Assembly: GCA_027069385.1 (NCBI GenBank)
Contig: JALXER010000209.1
Coordinates: forward strand, 1-18,216
Reading direction: 5' to 3'
Length of the DNA: 18,216 bases
DNA from: Paracoccaceae bacterium
Lineage (GTDB): Bacteria; Pseudomonadota; Alphaproteobacteria; Rhodobacterales; Rhodobacteraceae
Under the pieces are notes generated by a model that searched no databases, was not told the origin of the DNA, and saw only the letters and a list, made by a program, of their open reading frames with translations. The translations under genes and the position numbers were made by a program. Within the stretch, counting starts at the first letter, position 1, and every line of letters begins with the position of its first letter. Positions 6,890 to 15,200 of the stretch are shown piece after piece.

Positions 6890-7797
6890 ACGCTCCACTG
6901 GTTTTTTCTGCCGAAGTCGCGGCGGCCCGCCAGACCGGCGCGCCGGTGGTGGCGCTTGAAAGCACCATCATCACCCACGGCATGCCCTATCCGCAAAACG
7001 TGGAAACCGCGCAGACCGTCGAATCCGATATTCGCGCCGCAGGTGCCGTGCCTGCGACCATCGCCGTGATGGGCGGCGCGATTCATATCGGGCTGGAACC
7101 CGACGCGCTGCAAACCCTTGCGCAGGCAAGCGCGGTTGCCAAGCTCAGCCGCGCCGATATCGCCTTTGCGCTGGCCACCGGCCAGACCGGCGCCACCACC
7201 GTAGCCGCCACCATGATCGCCGCGCATCTGGCCGGAATTGCGGTGTTTGCCACCGGCGGCATTGGCGGCGTGCATCGCGGGGCGCAGTCCAGTTTCGACA
7301 TCTCCGCCGACCTGACCGAGCTGGCCCAAACGCCGGTAACCGTGGTGGCCGCAGGGCCAAAGGCGATTCTGGACCTGCCAAAAACGCTGGAGGTACTGGA
7401 AACCAACGGCGTGCCGGTCATCACCTATGGGCAGGACGAATTGCCCGCCTTCTGGTCACGCGATTCCGGCCTGCCCAGCCCGCTGCGCGCCGACAGCCCC
7501 GACGATATCGCCGCCGCCCACCTGATGCGCGCCCGCCTGAACCTGCCCGGCGGGCAACTGGTCGCCAATCCGATTCCAGCAAATGCCGAGATTCCGGCCG
7601 CGACCCTTGCCCCGATTATCGCCCGCGCCCTGTCCGAGGCCGACGCGCAGGCGATCAGCGCCAAGCAGGTTACGCCGTTCCTTTTGCAACGGATTTTCGA
7701 GCTGACCAATGGCGATTCCCTGACCGCCAATATCGCGCTGGTGCGCAACAACGCCCGACTGGCCGCACGGATTGCACAAAAAATTGCGGCGCGCTGA
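6886..7797 (+). CDS. psuG: Pseudouridine-5'-phosphate glycosidase
   Basis: 303 residues, full length for the family. It cleaves the C-C glycosidic bond of pseudouridine 5'-phosphate to uracil and ribose 5-phosphate. The conserved family text is unmistakable: VALESTIITHGMPYPQN (22-38), AVMGGAIHIGL (60-70), TGGIGGVHRGAQSSFDISADL (123-143) and AAGPKAILDLPKTLE (155-169). Residues E25, K86, H130, D142 and K159 fall where the E. coli enzyme has its active-site Glu, Lys, His, Asp and Schiff-base Lys; the alignment was done by eye. It is last in the acyltransferase-psuK-psuG operon, and no pseudouridine transporter is present in the window. Confidence 0.97.
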   Translation: MNAPLVFSAEVAAARQTGAPVVALESTIITHGMPYPQNVETAQTVESDIRAAGAVPATIAVMGGAIHIGLEPDALQTLAQASAVAKLSRADIAFALATGQTGATTVAATMIAAHLAGIAVFATGGIGGVHRGAQSSFDISADLTELAQTPVTVVAAGPKAILDLPKTLEVLETNGVPVITYGQDELPAFWSRDSGLPSPLRADSPDDIAAAHLMRARLNLPGGQLVANPIPANAEIPAATLAPIIARALSEADAQAISAKQVTPFLLQRIFELTNGDSLTANIALVRNNARLAARIAQKIAAR

Positions 7798-7799
7798 CC

Positions 7800-7828
7800 T
7801 TGCCCTTTAAGCAAGCATTGATTAACTA
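7800..7828 (+). promoter_or_regulatory. Candidate promoter for the DUF502-lysE pair
   Basis: TTGCCC (7800-7805) and TAACTA (7823-7828) are separated by 17 bp in the 54-bp gap after psuG. The start would be near 7835, upstream of the GAGGGG ribosome site (7842-7847) and the ATG at 7852. The -10 is imperfect. Confidence 0.3.
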
Positions 7829-7851
7829 TTTGCGGATTGCAGAGGGGCACC

Positions 7852-8544
7852 ATGGCAAAGAAGAAAAAGAAAAAGGCGAAAAAGGCCGGTCTGTTTCACC
7901 GCACACGGGTTAACTTCCTGACCGGCGTGGTGATTGTCGCGCCGGTGATGCTGACCGCCTATCTGATCTGGTGGGCGATCAATCTGGTTGACCGCATGAT
8001 CGTGCCCTGGGTTCCGGCGGTCTATAACCCGTCAACCTATATCGGCGTCGATATTCCCGGATTCGGGGTGATCGTCTTTATCATCTTTACCGCTGCCGTC
8101 GGGGCCTTGACCAAGGGCCTGTTTGGCCGCCAGTTGCTGCGCTGGGGCGAGGGCATCGTTGACCGCATGCCGATCATCCGCTCGATCTATAACGCGCTGA
8201 AACAGATTTCCGAAACGGTGCTGAGCAAGTCGAACGCATCCTTCAAACAGGCCTGTCTGGTTGAATATCCGCGCCGTGGCATCTGGGCGATTGCCTTTGT
8301 CTCGACCGAGACCACCGGCGAGGTGCCCGAGAAAATCGATCAGGGCGAATTCCTGTCGATCTTTCTGCCGACCACGCCCAACCCGACCTCGGGGTTCTTG
8401 CTGTTCGTCCCGCGCGAGGATGTGGTGATTCTGGATATGAGCGTCGAGGAAGCCGCCAAACTGGTGATCTCTGCCGGGCTGGTCGTGCCCCCCACCGCCG
8501 AGGAAATCGCGGCGGGCACCAAGCCAGCCCCAACTAAAACTTAA
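7852..8544 (+). CDS. DUF502 family membrane protein
   Basis: 230 residues from ATG 7852, chosen because GAGGGG sits five bases upstream; an in-frame TTG at 7837 lacks such a site. The N-terminus is a run of lysines (MAKKKKKKAKK), then TM 1 (about 23-45), a periplasmic loop and TM 2 (about 67-88). The C-terminal soluble domain carries the family hallmark LPTTPNPTSG (172-181) and the WGEGIVDRMPIIRSIYNALKQ-like segment (98-118). DUF502 proteins are found in most alphaproteobacteria and are related to the plant COV1 family; their function is unknown. In many alphaproteobacteria the gene lies next to mfd/recG, whereas here mfd is more than 3 kb away in the opposite orientation. The stop overlaps the lysE-type gene start (TAATG). 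Confidence 0.93.
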   Translation: MAKKKKKKAKKAGLFHRTRVNFLTGVVIVAPVMLTAYLIWWAINLVDRMIVPWVPAVYNPSTYIGVDIPGFGVIVFIIFTAAVGALTKGLFGRQLLRWGEGIVDRMPIIRSIYNALKQISETVLSKSNASFKQACLVEYPRRGIWAIAFVSTETTGEVPEKIDQGEFLSIFLPTTPNPTSGFLLFVPREDVVILDMSVEEAAKLVISAGLVVPPTAEEIAAGTKPAPTKT

Positions 8545-9152
8545 TGTTTTCAGCAGGTTTCACGGGCTTTTTAACAGGATTTTCATTGATTCTGGCCATT
8601 GGCGCGCAGAATGCCTTTGTGTTGCGGCAGGGCATTTTGAAAAATCATGTGTTCTGGGTCGCCCTGACCTGCGCCCTGTCCGATGCGCTGCTGGTCTCCG
8701 CCGGGGTGGCAGGATTTGGTGCCATAACCACGCTTTTGCCCGGCCTGCCAAAGATCATGGGGATTGCCGGTGCCCTTTTCCTGTTCTTTTACGGGGCTAC
8801 GCGGTTTCATGCGGCGTACAAGGGCGGAGAGCATTTGGAAAAATCCAGCAATGGCGGGAGCTTACGCGCGACTCTTGTCACATGTCTGGCCCTGACATGG
8901 CTTAACCCGCATGTTTATCTGGACACGCTGGGCCTGCTTGGCGCGGTTTCGACGCAGTACCACAGCACCGCCCTGCGCATTGCCTTTGGTAGCGGCGCGG
9001 TGCTGGCCTCTTTCCTGTTTTTCTTTGCGCTGGCCTATGGCGCGCGGCTGCTGGCCCCGTTGATGCAAAACCCGCGCGCGTGGCGGATTCTGGATATTCT
9101 GATCGGGTTGTTGATGTGGGCGCTGGCATTTTCGCTGATCCGGGCCATTTAG
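8544..9152 (+). CDS. LysE/ArgO family amino acid exporter
   Basis: 202 residues with about six hydrophobic segments. The N-terminal GFSLILAIGAQNAFVLRQGI (residues 12-31) is the LysE/ArgO signature and TWLNPHVYLDTLGLLG (around 118-133) is the second conserved block. The family exports basic amino acids (lysine, arginine) across the inner membrane by proton-coupled transport. The Pro-containing NPHVYLD form is closest to ArgO-type members, but the substrate is not proven. The start codon overlaps the DUF502 stop (TAATG), indicating translational coupling. No LysG/ArgP-type LysR regulator is adjacent. Confidence 0.93.
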   Translation: MFSAGFTGFLTGFSLILAIGAQNAFVLRQGILKNHVFWVALTCALSDALLVSAGVAGFGAITTLLPGLPKIMGIAGALFLFFYGATRFHAAYKGGEHLEKSSNGGSLRATLVTCLALTWLNPHVYLDTLGLLGAVSTQYHSTALRIAFGSGAVLASFLFFFALAYGARLLAPLMQNPRAWRILDILIGLLMWALAFSLIRAI

Positions 9153-9157
9153 CCCGA

Positions 9158-9190
9158 CCGATTCGTCCGACCCGATTCGCACCGGATTCG
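9158..9190. repeat. Three short direct repeats, (C)CGATTCG
   Basis: CCGATTCG at 9158-9165 and 9172-9179, then CGGATTCG at 9183-9190, just after the exporter stop codon. A further 6-bp inverted repeat, GCCGGT (9211-9216) with ACCGGC (9230-9235), follows. Function unknown; these could be binding sites or chance. Confidence 0.4.
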
Positions 9191-9275
9191 TGCCATCTTT
9201 GCAACACTCGGCCGGTTTAATAGAGGTTCACCGGCTAAGATTCCTATATATAACGGTTTTTCTTTCAGAATTAAC

Positions 9276-9304
9276 TTGGCGTTTACCCCTTGGGGGGGTA
9301 TACA
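9276..9304 (+). promoter_or_regulatory. Strong candidate sigma-70 promoter in the lysE-xre gap
   Basis: TTGGCG (9276-9281), a 17-bp spacer and TATACA (9299-9304), a close match to housekeeping promoters of the group. The spacer contains ACCCC (9285-9289) facing GGGGT (9295-9299). No open reading frame follows; a hairpin and a terminator do, ending 81 bp later. Confidence 0.6.
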
Positions 9305-9310
9305 GGACTC

Positions 9311-9385
9311 ACTGCTCGATAGGTTTCTTGCCTGTATGAAACCTGCCTCAATAACTTGCGCCCTCCTTGTGAGGGCGTTTTTTTT
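9311..9385 (+). ncRNA. Candidate small RNA, about 75 nt, not recognised
   Basis: The predicted transcript from the promoter at 9276-9304 runs to a strong intrinsic terminator. It would hold a 7-bp stem (AGGTTTC 9321-9327 with GAAACCT 9338-9344, loop of 10), a single-stranded linker (about 9345-9358), then the terminator hairpin. The terminator stem-loop includes CCTCCTT (9362-9368), the anti-Shine-Dalgarno sequence, which trans-acting small RNAs often use to block ribosome sites. Size, layout and isolation between the stop codons of two genes fit an independent sRNA gene. An alternative is a leaderless remnant, or simply the exporter terminator with a spurious promoter. Confidence 0.5.
9359..9385 (+). 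terminator. Intrinsic terminator
   Basis: Perfect 7-bp stem CGCCCTC (9359-9365) with GAGGGCG (9371-9377), loop CTTGT, followed by eight T (9378-9385). It acts on the plus strand, ending the candidate sRNA and any read-through from the DUF502-lysE operon. Confidence 0.93.
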
Positions 9386-9413
9386 GCCCGAAGCACCGGT
9401 TTTCCGCCCGAAG

Positions 9414-10037
9414 CTATTCCTGCGAGGTCACCCACAGGATCACCGCATCCGTTTCGCTGACCGAAATCATGTTATGCCCCATGGTCGCGTCGTAATAGGC
9501 GCTGTCCCCAAGCCCCAGCCGGACGGGTTCGTAGAACTCGGAATAGAATTCGATCTCGCCGGACAGTACATAAAGCAGCTCTTCGCCGTCATGGCGCACC
9601 CAGCCGTCAAACTCGTCAATGTGGCGGGCGCGCACGGTGGCGCGATAGGGCAACATGCGTTTGGGGGTGATATCCGCCGCCAGAATTTCGTGTTCATAGG
9701 TCGGGGTAACATGCGCCCTGCCCGCACCGGTTCGGGTAATGGCCCGACGCGCCAGCACCTTGTCAGATTTGGGTGGCGTGAACAATTGCGGCATGGTAAT
9801 TTCCAGCCCCGCCGCCAGCTTGCGCACCGCCTCGAATGTCGGCGACATCTGGCCGTTTTCGATCTTGGACAAGGTAGAGCGCGCCAGCCCCACCGCCTGC
9901 GCCGCCTGCTCCAATGTCCAGCCGCGCGCCTTGCGCAAGGTCCGCACCCGCGCGCCAAGGTCCAGCGGCGTTGCGGGGGCGCGCGTGTCGGCCTCGCGGG
10001 CGATGCTTAGCACGGTCGGTTCGGGGATTTCGGGCAT
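9414..10037 (-). CDS. XRE-family regulator with C-terminal cupin domain
   Basis: 207 residues from ATG 10035-10037. An in-frame TTG start at 10097 would add 20 residues, but these contain no conserved-looking sequence. The N-terminal helix-turn-helix spans about residues 28-82: GARVRTLRKARGWTLEQAAQ, then LARSTLSKIENGQMSPT, the classic HTH_3 recognition pattern. A cupin_2 fold occupies about 130-204 (FDGWVRHDGEELLYVLSGEIEF, then GLGDSAYYDATMGHNM), which in this class binds a small effector or metal. Proteins of this layout repress or activate adjacent catabolic or stress genes. It is divergent from the frnE-type gene with a 71-bp gap holding the inverted repeat CCCCG-CGC-CGGGG (about 10062-10074), a possible operator. 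Confidence 0.92.
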   Translation of the reverse strand: MPEIPEPTVLSIAREADTRAPATPLDLGARVRTLRKARGWTLEQAAQAVGLARSTLSKIENGQMSPTFEAVRKLAAGLEITMPQLFTPPKSDKVLARRAITRTGAGRAHVTPTYEHEILAADITPKRMLPYRATVRARHIDEFDGWVRHDGEELLYVLSGEIEFYSEFYEPVRLGLGDSAYYDATMGHNMISVSETDAVILWVTSQE

Positions 10038-10061
10038 TTGTGATCTCGCAATGGCTTGTGC

Positions 10062-10074
10062 CCCCGCGCCGGGG
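10062..10074. promoter_or_regulatory. Inverted repeat in the xre/frnE divergent gap
   Basis: CCCCG-CGC-CGGGG lies between the divergent start codons at 10037 and 10109. Its position suits an operator for autoregulation by the XRE-cupin protein. GC-rich palindromes are common in such genomes, so confidence is low. Confidence 0.25.
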
Positions 10075-10108
10075 CGATTAAGGCAGATGTATAGCAAAGG
10101 GGAAGCGC

Positions 10109-10753
10109 ATGACCAGCCTAGAAATTATATCCGACCCGATCTGCCCGTGGTGCTATATCGGCAAAACCCGTCTGGAACGCGCGTTGGAACAGGTGCCCGA
10201 CCATCCGTTCGACATCCGCTGGTCGCCGTTCCAGTTGAACCCCGACATGCCCCCCGAAGGCATGGACCGCCGCACCTATCTGGAAACCAAGTTCGGGGGC
10301 AAGGCCGCTGCGGTGTCGTTCTATGCCGATATCGAAAGGGTCGCCAAATCCGAAGGGCTGGACATCGATTTCGCCGCCATTTCCCGCACGCCCAACACGC
10401 TGGACGCGCACCGCTTGATCCACTGGGCCGGTCTGGAGGGCTGCCAGACTCCGCTGGTGTTCCGCCTGTTCCAGATGTTCTTTCGCGAGGGCAAGGATAT
10501 TTCGGACCACAAAGTGCTGATCGAGGCCGGCAAGGCCGCCGGCATGGATACGGAACTGCTGACGCGGCTGCTGGCCACAGATGCGGATACCGACCTGACC
10601 CGTGCCGCCGACCAGCATAACCGCGAAATCGGCGTGCAAAGCGTGCCCACATTTATCATCGATCACCGCTATGTGGTTGTGGGCGCCCGCGAAACGCCGT
10701 TCTGGGTCGATCTGATCCACGAGATCAACACCATCAGGGCCGATGATGCGTAA
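10109..10753 (+). CDS. DsbA-family oxidoreductase, FrnE-like
   Basis: 214 residues, thioredoxin fold with a helical insertion. The active-site motif is CPWC (residues 12-15) in SDPICPWCYIGK, the FrnE/2-hydroxychromene-isomerase-like form, and the cis-proline loop is SVPTFII (P180). No signal peptide, so it is cytoplasmic, unlike periplasmic DsbA. FrnE-type proteins act in thiol redox and stress tolerance in some bacteria; the substrate here is unknown. The ribosome site AAAGGGGAAG precedes the ATG. The 3' end overlaps the MFS transporter start by 11 bp, indicating an operon. Confidence 0.93.
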   Translation: MTSLEIISDPICPWCYIGKTRLERALEQVPDHPFDIRWSPFQLNPDMPPEGMDRRTYLETKFGGKAAAVSFYADIERVAKSEGLDIDFAAISRTPNTLDAHRLIHWAGLEGCQTPLVFRLFQMFFREGKDISDHKVLIEAGKAAGMDTELLTRLLATDADTDLTRAADQHNREIGVQSVPTFIIDHRYVVVGARETPFWVDLIHEINTIRADDA

Positions 10754-11927
10754 ACAGCCCTCGCAACCCGAGTTCATCGCGCTGATCGCGTTGCTGACCT
10801 CGATCATGGCGCTGACTACCGATGCGATGCTGCCGGTGCTGCCCGATATGGCCGCGGCGATGGGCATGGGCGAAAGCAACCGTATTCAACTGGTGGTATC
10901 GCTGTTCATTCTGGGCACCGGTCTGGGGCAGCTGTTTTTCGGGCCGCTGGCTGATTATCTGGGGCGGCGAACCTCTATCCTGTCGGGGCTGGTGCTGTTC
11001 ATGGCCGGTACGGTGGTTTGCCTGAGCGCGGACAGTTTCACCACGATGCTGATCGGGCGTTTTGTGCAGGGGCTGGGAGCGGCGGGGCCACGCACGGCCA
11101 GCACCGCCATGGTGCGTGACCTGTATCAGGGGCGGGCCATGGCGCGGGTGATGTCGTTTGTGATGGCGGTGTTTATTCTGGTGCCCGCCGTTGCGCCCAG
11201 CCTCGGGCAAGGGGTGGCGCATTTCTGGGGCTGGCAGGCGGTGTTCGGGTTGTTTATCGCGGTGGCGCTATGGGCGTTTGTCTGGATGGGCCTGCGCCAG
11301 CCCGAGACCAACCCGCCACAAAACCGCCACGCCTTTAGCTGGGGGGATCTGGCACGCGCCACTAAAACGGTGGCGAGCCACAAGGAAACCCTGCGCTTTA
11401 CCCTGATTGGCGGGCTGATGTTTACCTCTTTCATTGCCTACCTGTCCTCGGCCCAGCAGGTATTTGAACAGGTGTTTGCGCAGGTAGAGACCTTTCCGAT
11501 CTATTTCGCGCTGATGGCCCTGTCGATCGGGGCGGCGTCTTTTGTCAATGCCAAACTGGTGATGCGTCTGGGCATGCACCGGCTGACCAGCATCGCGCTC
11601 AGCGCCATTACCCTGATATCCTTTGCCTATCTGGGGCTGATCCTGTTATTCCCCGAGGCGGTGTCGCTGGGGTCGTTTCTGGTATGGGGGGTGGTGACGT
11701 TCTTTTTTGTCGGGCTGGTTTTTGGCAATGTGAACGCGTTGGCAATGGAGCCGATGGGCAAGGTCGCAGGGGTGGCGGCGGCAATGATCGGCGCGGCGTC
11801 AAGCATCATTTCGGTTGGTCTCGGCATCCCGCTGGCCCGCCTGTTCGACGGCAGCATCATCCCCCTGATCGCCGGATTTGCCGTGCTGAACCTTGCCAAT
11901 CTGATCATCATCAAATTCAGACCCTGA
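10743..11927 (+). CDS. MFS drug-resistance-type transporter, Bcr/CflA family
   Basis: 394 residues with about twelve hydrophobic segments. The Bcr/CflA-type marks are DAMLPVLPDMA at residues 27-37, FGPLADYLGRR (66-76; MFS motif A in the loop between TM 2 and 3) and the RFVQGLGAAGPRTASTAMVRD block near 110-130. It is an inner-membrane proton-driven exporter; substrates in this family include drugs, sulfonamides and small amino-acid-derived compounds, unknown here. Two adjacent ATG codons (10743, 10746) are possible starts. It overlaps the frnE-like gene and ends at the edge of the hairpin-rich intergenic region. Confidence 0.93.
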   Translation: MMRKQPSQPEFIALIALLTSIMALTTDAMLPVLPDMAAAMGMGESNRIQLVVSLFILGTGLGQLFFGPLADYLGRRTSILSGLVLFMAGTVVCLSADSFTTMLIGRFVQGLGAAGPRTASTAMVRDLYQGRAMARVMSFVMAVFILVPAVAPSLGQGVAHFWGWQAVFGLFIAVALWAFVWMGLRQPETNPPQNRHAFSWGDLARATKTVASHKETLRFTLIGGLMFTSFIAYLSSAQQVFEQVFAQVETFPIYFALMALSIGAASFVNAKLVMRLGMHRLTSIALSAITLISFAYLGLILLFPEAVSLGSFLVWGVVTFFFVGLVFGNVNALAMEPMGKVAGVAAAMIGAASSIISVGLGIPLARLFDGSIIPLIAGFAVLNLANLIIIKFRP

Positions 11928-12283
11928 GCCCAGGACCGGCGCACTCCCGCCCGTCTTCGGAGGGATTGCTTACGCAATCCCCCCTCATCCCGTTGGGCCG
12001 GGCCGACCTTCGGTCGGCCCCATTCTGCCCTCGCCTTCGCTCGGGCAGAATGCCAGCGGCCCACAAGCGGGGGAATTGAGCCGCAGGCTCAAGGGGGCAG
12101 CCGCCCCGGCACCCGATGTGGCGCAGCCACGAGGGCGCGGCCCAACTGGCGGAGGGCGTGTTTGCGCTTGCGCAAACATGCTCGACGGCAGGCGGGAGCC
12201 CCCCGGCCTGGGTTAACGCACAACAGTTGCCAGCAGATCCGCGCCCAACGGGTGGGCTTCAGCCCACCATCCGCCCTCGGCCA
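11928..12283. repeat. 356-bp convergent intergenic region made of serial perfect hairpins
   Basis: No supported gene. Perfect short-loop inverted repeats lie in series: GGGATTGC/GCAATCCC (11962-11981, loop TTAC); GGGCCGACC/GGTCGGCCC (12000-12020, loop TTC); CATTCTGCCC/GGGCAGAATG (12021-12052); TTGAGCC/GGCTCAA (12076-12092, loop GCA); GGGGC/GCCCC (12094-12107); GTGGC/GCCAC (12118-12130, loop GCA); GGGC/GCCC (12133-12143); TGTTTGCGC/GCGCAAACA (12159-12178); GGTGGGC/GCCCACC (12251-12268, loop TTCA). A 10-bp sequence, CCCGTTGGGC (11989-11998), recurs inverted at 12243-12252. None is followed by a T-run, so they are not classic intrinsic terminators. The layout resembles a mosaic of dispersed palindromic intergenic repeats. 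Confidence 0.8.
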
Positions 12284-15200
12284 CTATCCGCGCGCCAGCC
12301 GTGCCAGATCCTGCGCAATCGAGAACGCGCCTTTGATCTTGTCGGCATTTGTGGCCCAGTCGCGGCGCACCACGATCTTGTTGTCGCGCACCTTGGCATG
12401 GCCGTTCTGCGCGTTGATAAATTGCACCAGCCCGGCGGGGTTGGCATATTTGTCTTTGTAGAACTGGATCGTCGCCCCTTTTGGCCCCCCGTCCAGCTTG
12501 GCGATTCCGGCCTTTTTGCACGCCGTCTTTATGCGCACGATATTCATCAGGGTAGAGACCTCTCGCGGGAGCTTGCCAAACCGGTCGATCAACTCGGCGG
12601 CAAAGCCTTCCAGTTCGACCTTGGTGCCAAGGCCGGACAGGCGCCGGTACAGGCCAAGGCGCACGTCCAGATCGGTGACATAGGAATCCGGGATCAGCAC
12701 CGGAACGCCCAGATTGATCTGCGGCGCCCACGCGTCATCGGCGTCAGACAGCCCTTCCAGCCCGCCCGCCTTCATCTTGGCAATCGCTTCTTCCAGCATC
12801 TCCTGGTAAAGCTCATACCCGACCTCGCGCACCTGCCCCGACTGCTCGTCCCCCAGAATATTGCCCGCACCGCGAATATCCAGATCCTGGCTGGCAATGG
12901 TAAAGCCGGCCCCCATCCCCTCCAGACTGCCCAGCACCTTCAGGCGTTTTTGCGCCTGCTCGGTCAGGATCTTGCGCGGCTTGGTGGTAAAATAGGCATA
13001 GGCGCGGATTTTGGAGCGCCCGACCCGCCCGCGTATCTGGTAAAGCTGGCTAAGGCCGAACATGTCGGCGCGATGTACGATCAGCGTGTTGGCCGCCGGA
13101 ATATCGAGGCCACTTTCAACGATCGTTGTTGCCAGCAGCACGTCATACTGCCCGTCGTAAAACGCATTCATCTTGTCGTCGAGCACCCCTGCCGCCATTT
13201 GCCCGTGCGCGACCACCACCTTGACCTCGGGCACCTGTTCCCGCAGAAACGACTCTATCTCGGGAATATCCTTGACGCGCGGCACCACATAAAAGCTCTG
13301 CCCGCCGCGATAGTGTTCGCGCAGCAGGGCCTCGCGCACCGTTACCGGGTCGAAATCGCTGACATAGGTGCGAATTGCCAACCGGTCCACCGGCGGGGTG
13401 CCGATCAGTGACAGCTCGCGCACCCCTGACAGCGCCATCTGCAAGGTGCGCGGAATCGGCGTGGCCGACAGGGTCAGCACATGCACCTCGGATTTCAGCT
13501 GCTTCAGGCGCTCTTTGTGGGTCACACCGAATTTCTGTTCTTCGTCAATCACGATCATGCCCAGATTGGCAAAGCGGATGTTCTTGGCCAGCAAGGCATG
13601 GGTGCCCACCACGATATCCACGGTGCCGCGCGCCAGCCCCTCACGGGTTTTGGCCATTTCGGCACTGCCGACAAAACGCGACATCTGGCGCACCGCCACC
13701 GGCAACCCGCGAAACCGTTCCGAGAAGGATTTATAATGCTGGCGCGCCAGCAGGGTTGTGGGCGCGATAATCGCCACCTGCGTACCGGCCATCGCCGCCA
13801 CAAAGGCGGCGCGCATGGCGACCTCGGTCTTGCCATAGCCCACATCACCGCAAATCAGCCGGTCCATGGGTTGACCGCTGCCCATATCGGCCAGCACATC
13901 ATCGATGGCGTTCAACTGGTCGTCGGTTTCGGAATAGGGAAAACGGGCGCAAAACTCGGTCCACAACCCTTCGGGCGGCGTAAACACCCGCCCCGAGCGC
14001 AAGGCCCGTTCGGCGGCAAGCCGGATCAGCTTGTCGGCCATGTCGCGAATGCGCTTTTTCAGCTTGGCCTTTTTGGCCTGCCACGCGCCGCCGCCAAGCC
14101 GGTCGAGCATGCCTTCCTCGTGGCCATAGCGCGACAGCAACTCGATGTTTTCCACCGGCAGATACAGGCGCGAATTCTGCGCGTATTCCAGCGCGATACA
14201 TTCATGCGGGGCACCGGCGGCGGTGATGGTTTCAAGGCCCATATAGCGCCCGATCCCGTGATCGATATGCACGATCAGATCGCCGGGCGTCAGCGATTGC
14301 GCCTCGGTCAGATAGTTCTGGGCCTTACGCTTGCGGGTCGGGCGGATCAACCGGTCTCCCAGAATGTCCTGCTCGGTGATCACGGTCAGGCCCGGGGCCT
14401 CGAACCCGGTTTCCAGCCCCCAGATGGCCAGCGAAAGCGCCCCTTTGGGCTGGTCGGCATAATGGGCGATATCGCGATATCCGGTCACGCCGCTATCGCC
14501 AAGCAGATTGGCAAAACGTTCGCGCGCACCGGCGGAATAGCTGGTCAGGATCACCTGCCCGTCTTGACGTTTTGCTTTAATGTGATCTGCCAATGCCCCG
14601 AACAGGCTGACATTTTCCTGTTGGCGTTCGGGGGCAAAACAGCGCCCGATCCGCCCGCCCGCATCGATCGCCCCCGGCCCGCTGGGCTGAGGAAGTGGCG
14701 AAAACTGCCGCAGCGCGCGACCTTCCAGCGCCGCATCCCACGCCGCTTCATCCAGATAGTGTAACTGGGGGGGCACCGGTTTATAGACCGTCGCCATATG
14801 GGATTTCTCGCCCATGGCGGCGTGGCGGGTGCGGTATTGCTCGGCAACCTGCTCCCAGCGGGCCTCGACCATGGCGGGCACCTGATCGGTCAGCACCACC
14901 GGCGCGCCGGGCAAATAATCGAACAGCGTATCCAGATGCGGATAGAAGTACGGCAACCAGTGTTCCATGCCCTGATGCTTGCGCCCCTCCGACACGGCCT
15001 CGTAAAGCGGGTCATCGCGCCCCGCCGCACCGAATTCATGCCGATACCCTGAACGGAATCGCTGGATGGTTTCGGGATCCAGCAGGATTTCGGAAACCGG
15101 AGCCAGCTCAACGCGGGTGATCTTTTCAACGGTGCGCTGGGTTCGGGCCTCGAAGCGGCGCGCACCGTCCAGCACATCGCCAAACAGATCAAGGCGCACC

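Noticed and set aside
11985..12179. 64-residue minus-strand frame in the hairpin region
   Set aside because: It is composed of the palindromic repeat units, has no ribosome site and reads as low-complexity Pro/Gly/Arg sequence. It is best explained by the non-coding repeats.
12116..14764. Long plus-strand frames antisense to mfd (12116-13411 and 13481-14764)
   Set aside because: mfd on the minus strand has all family motifs intact. These frames are rich in His, Arg, Gln and Gly, typical of the antisense of GC-rich genes.
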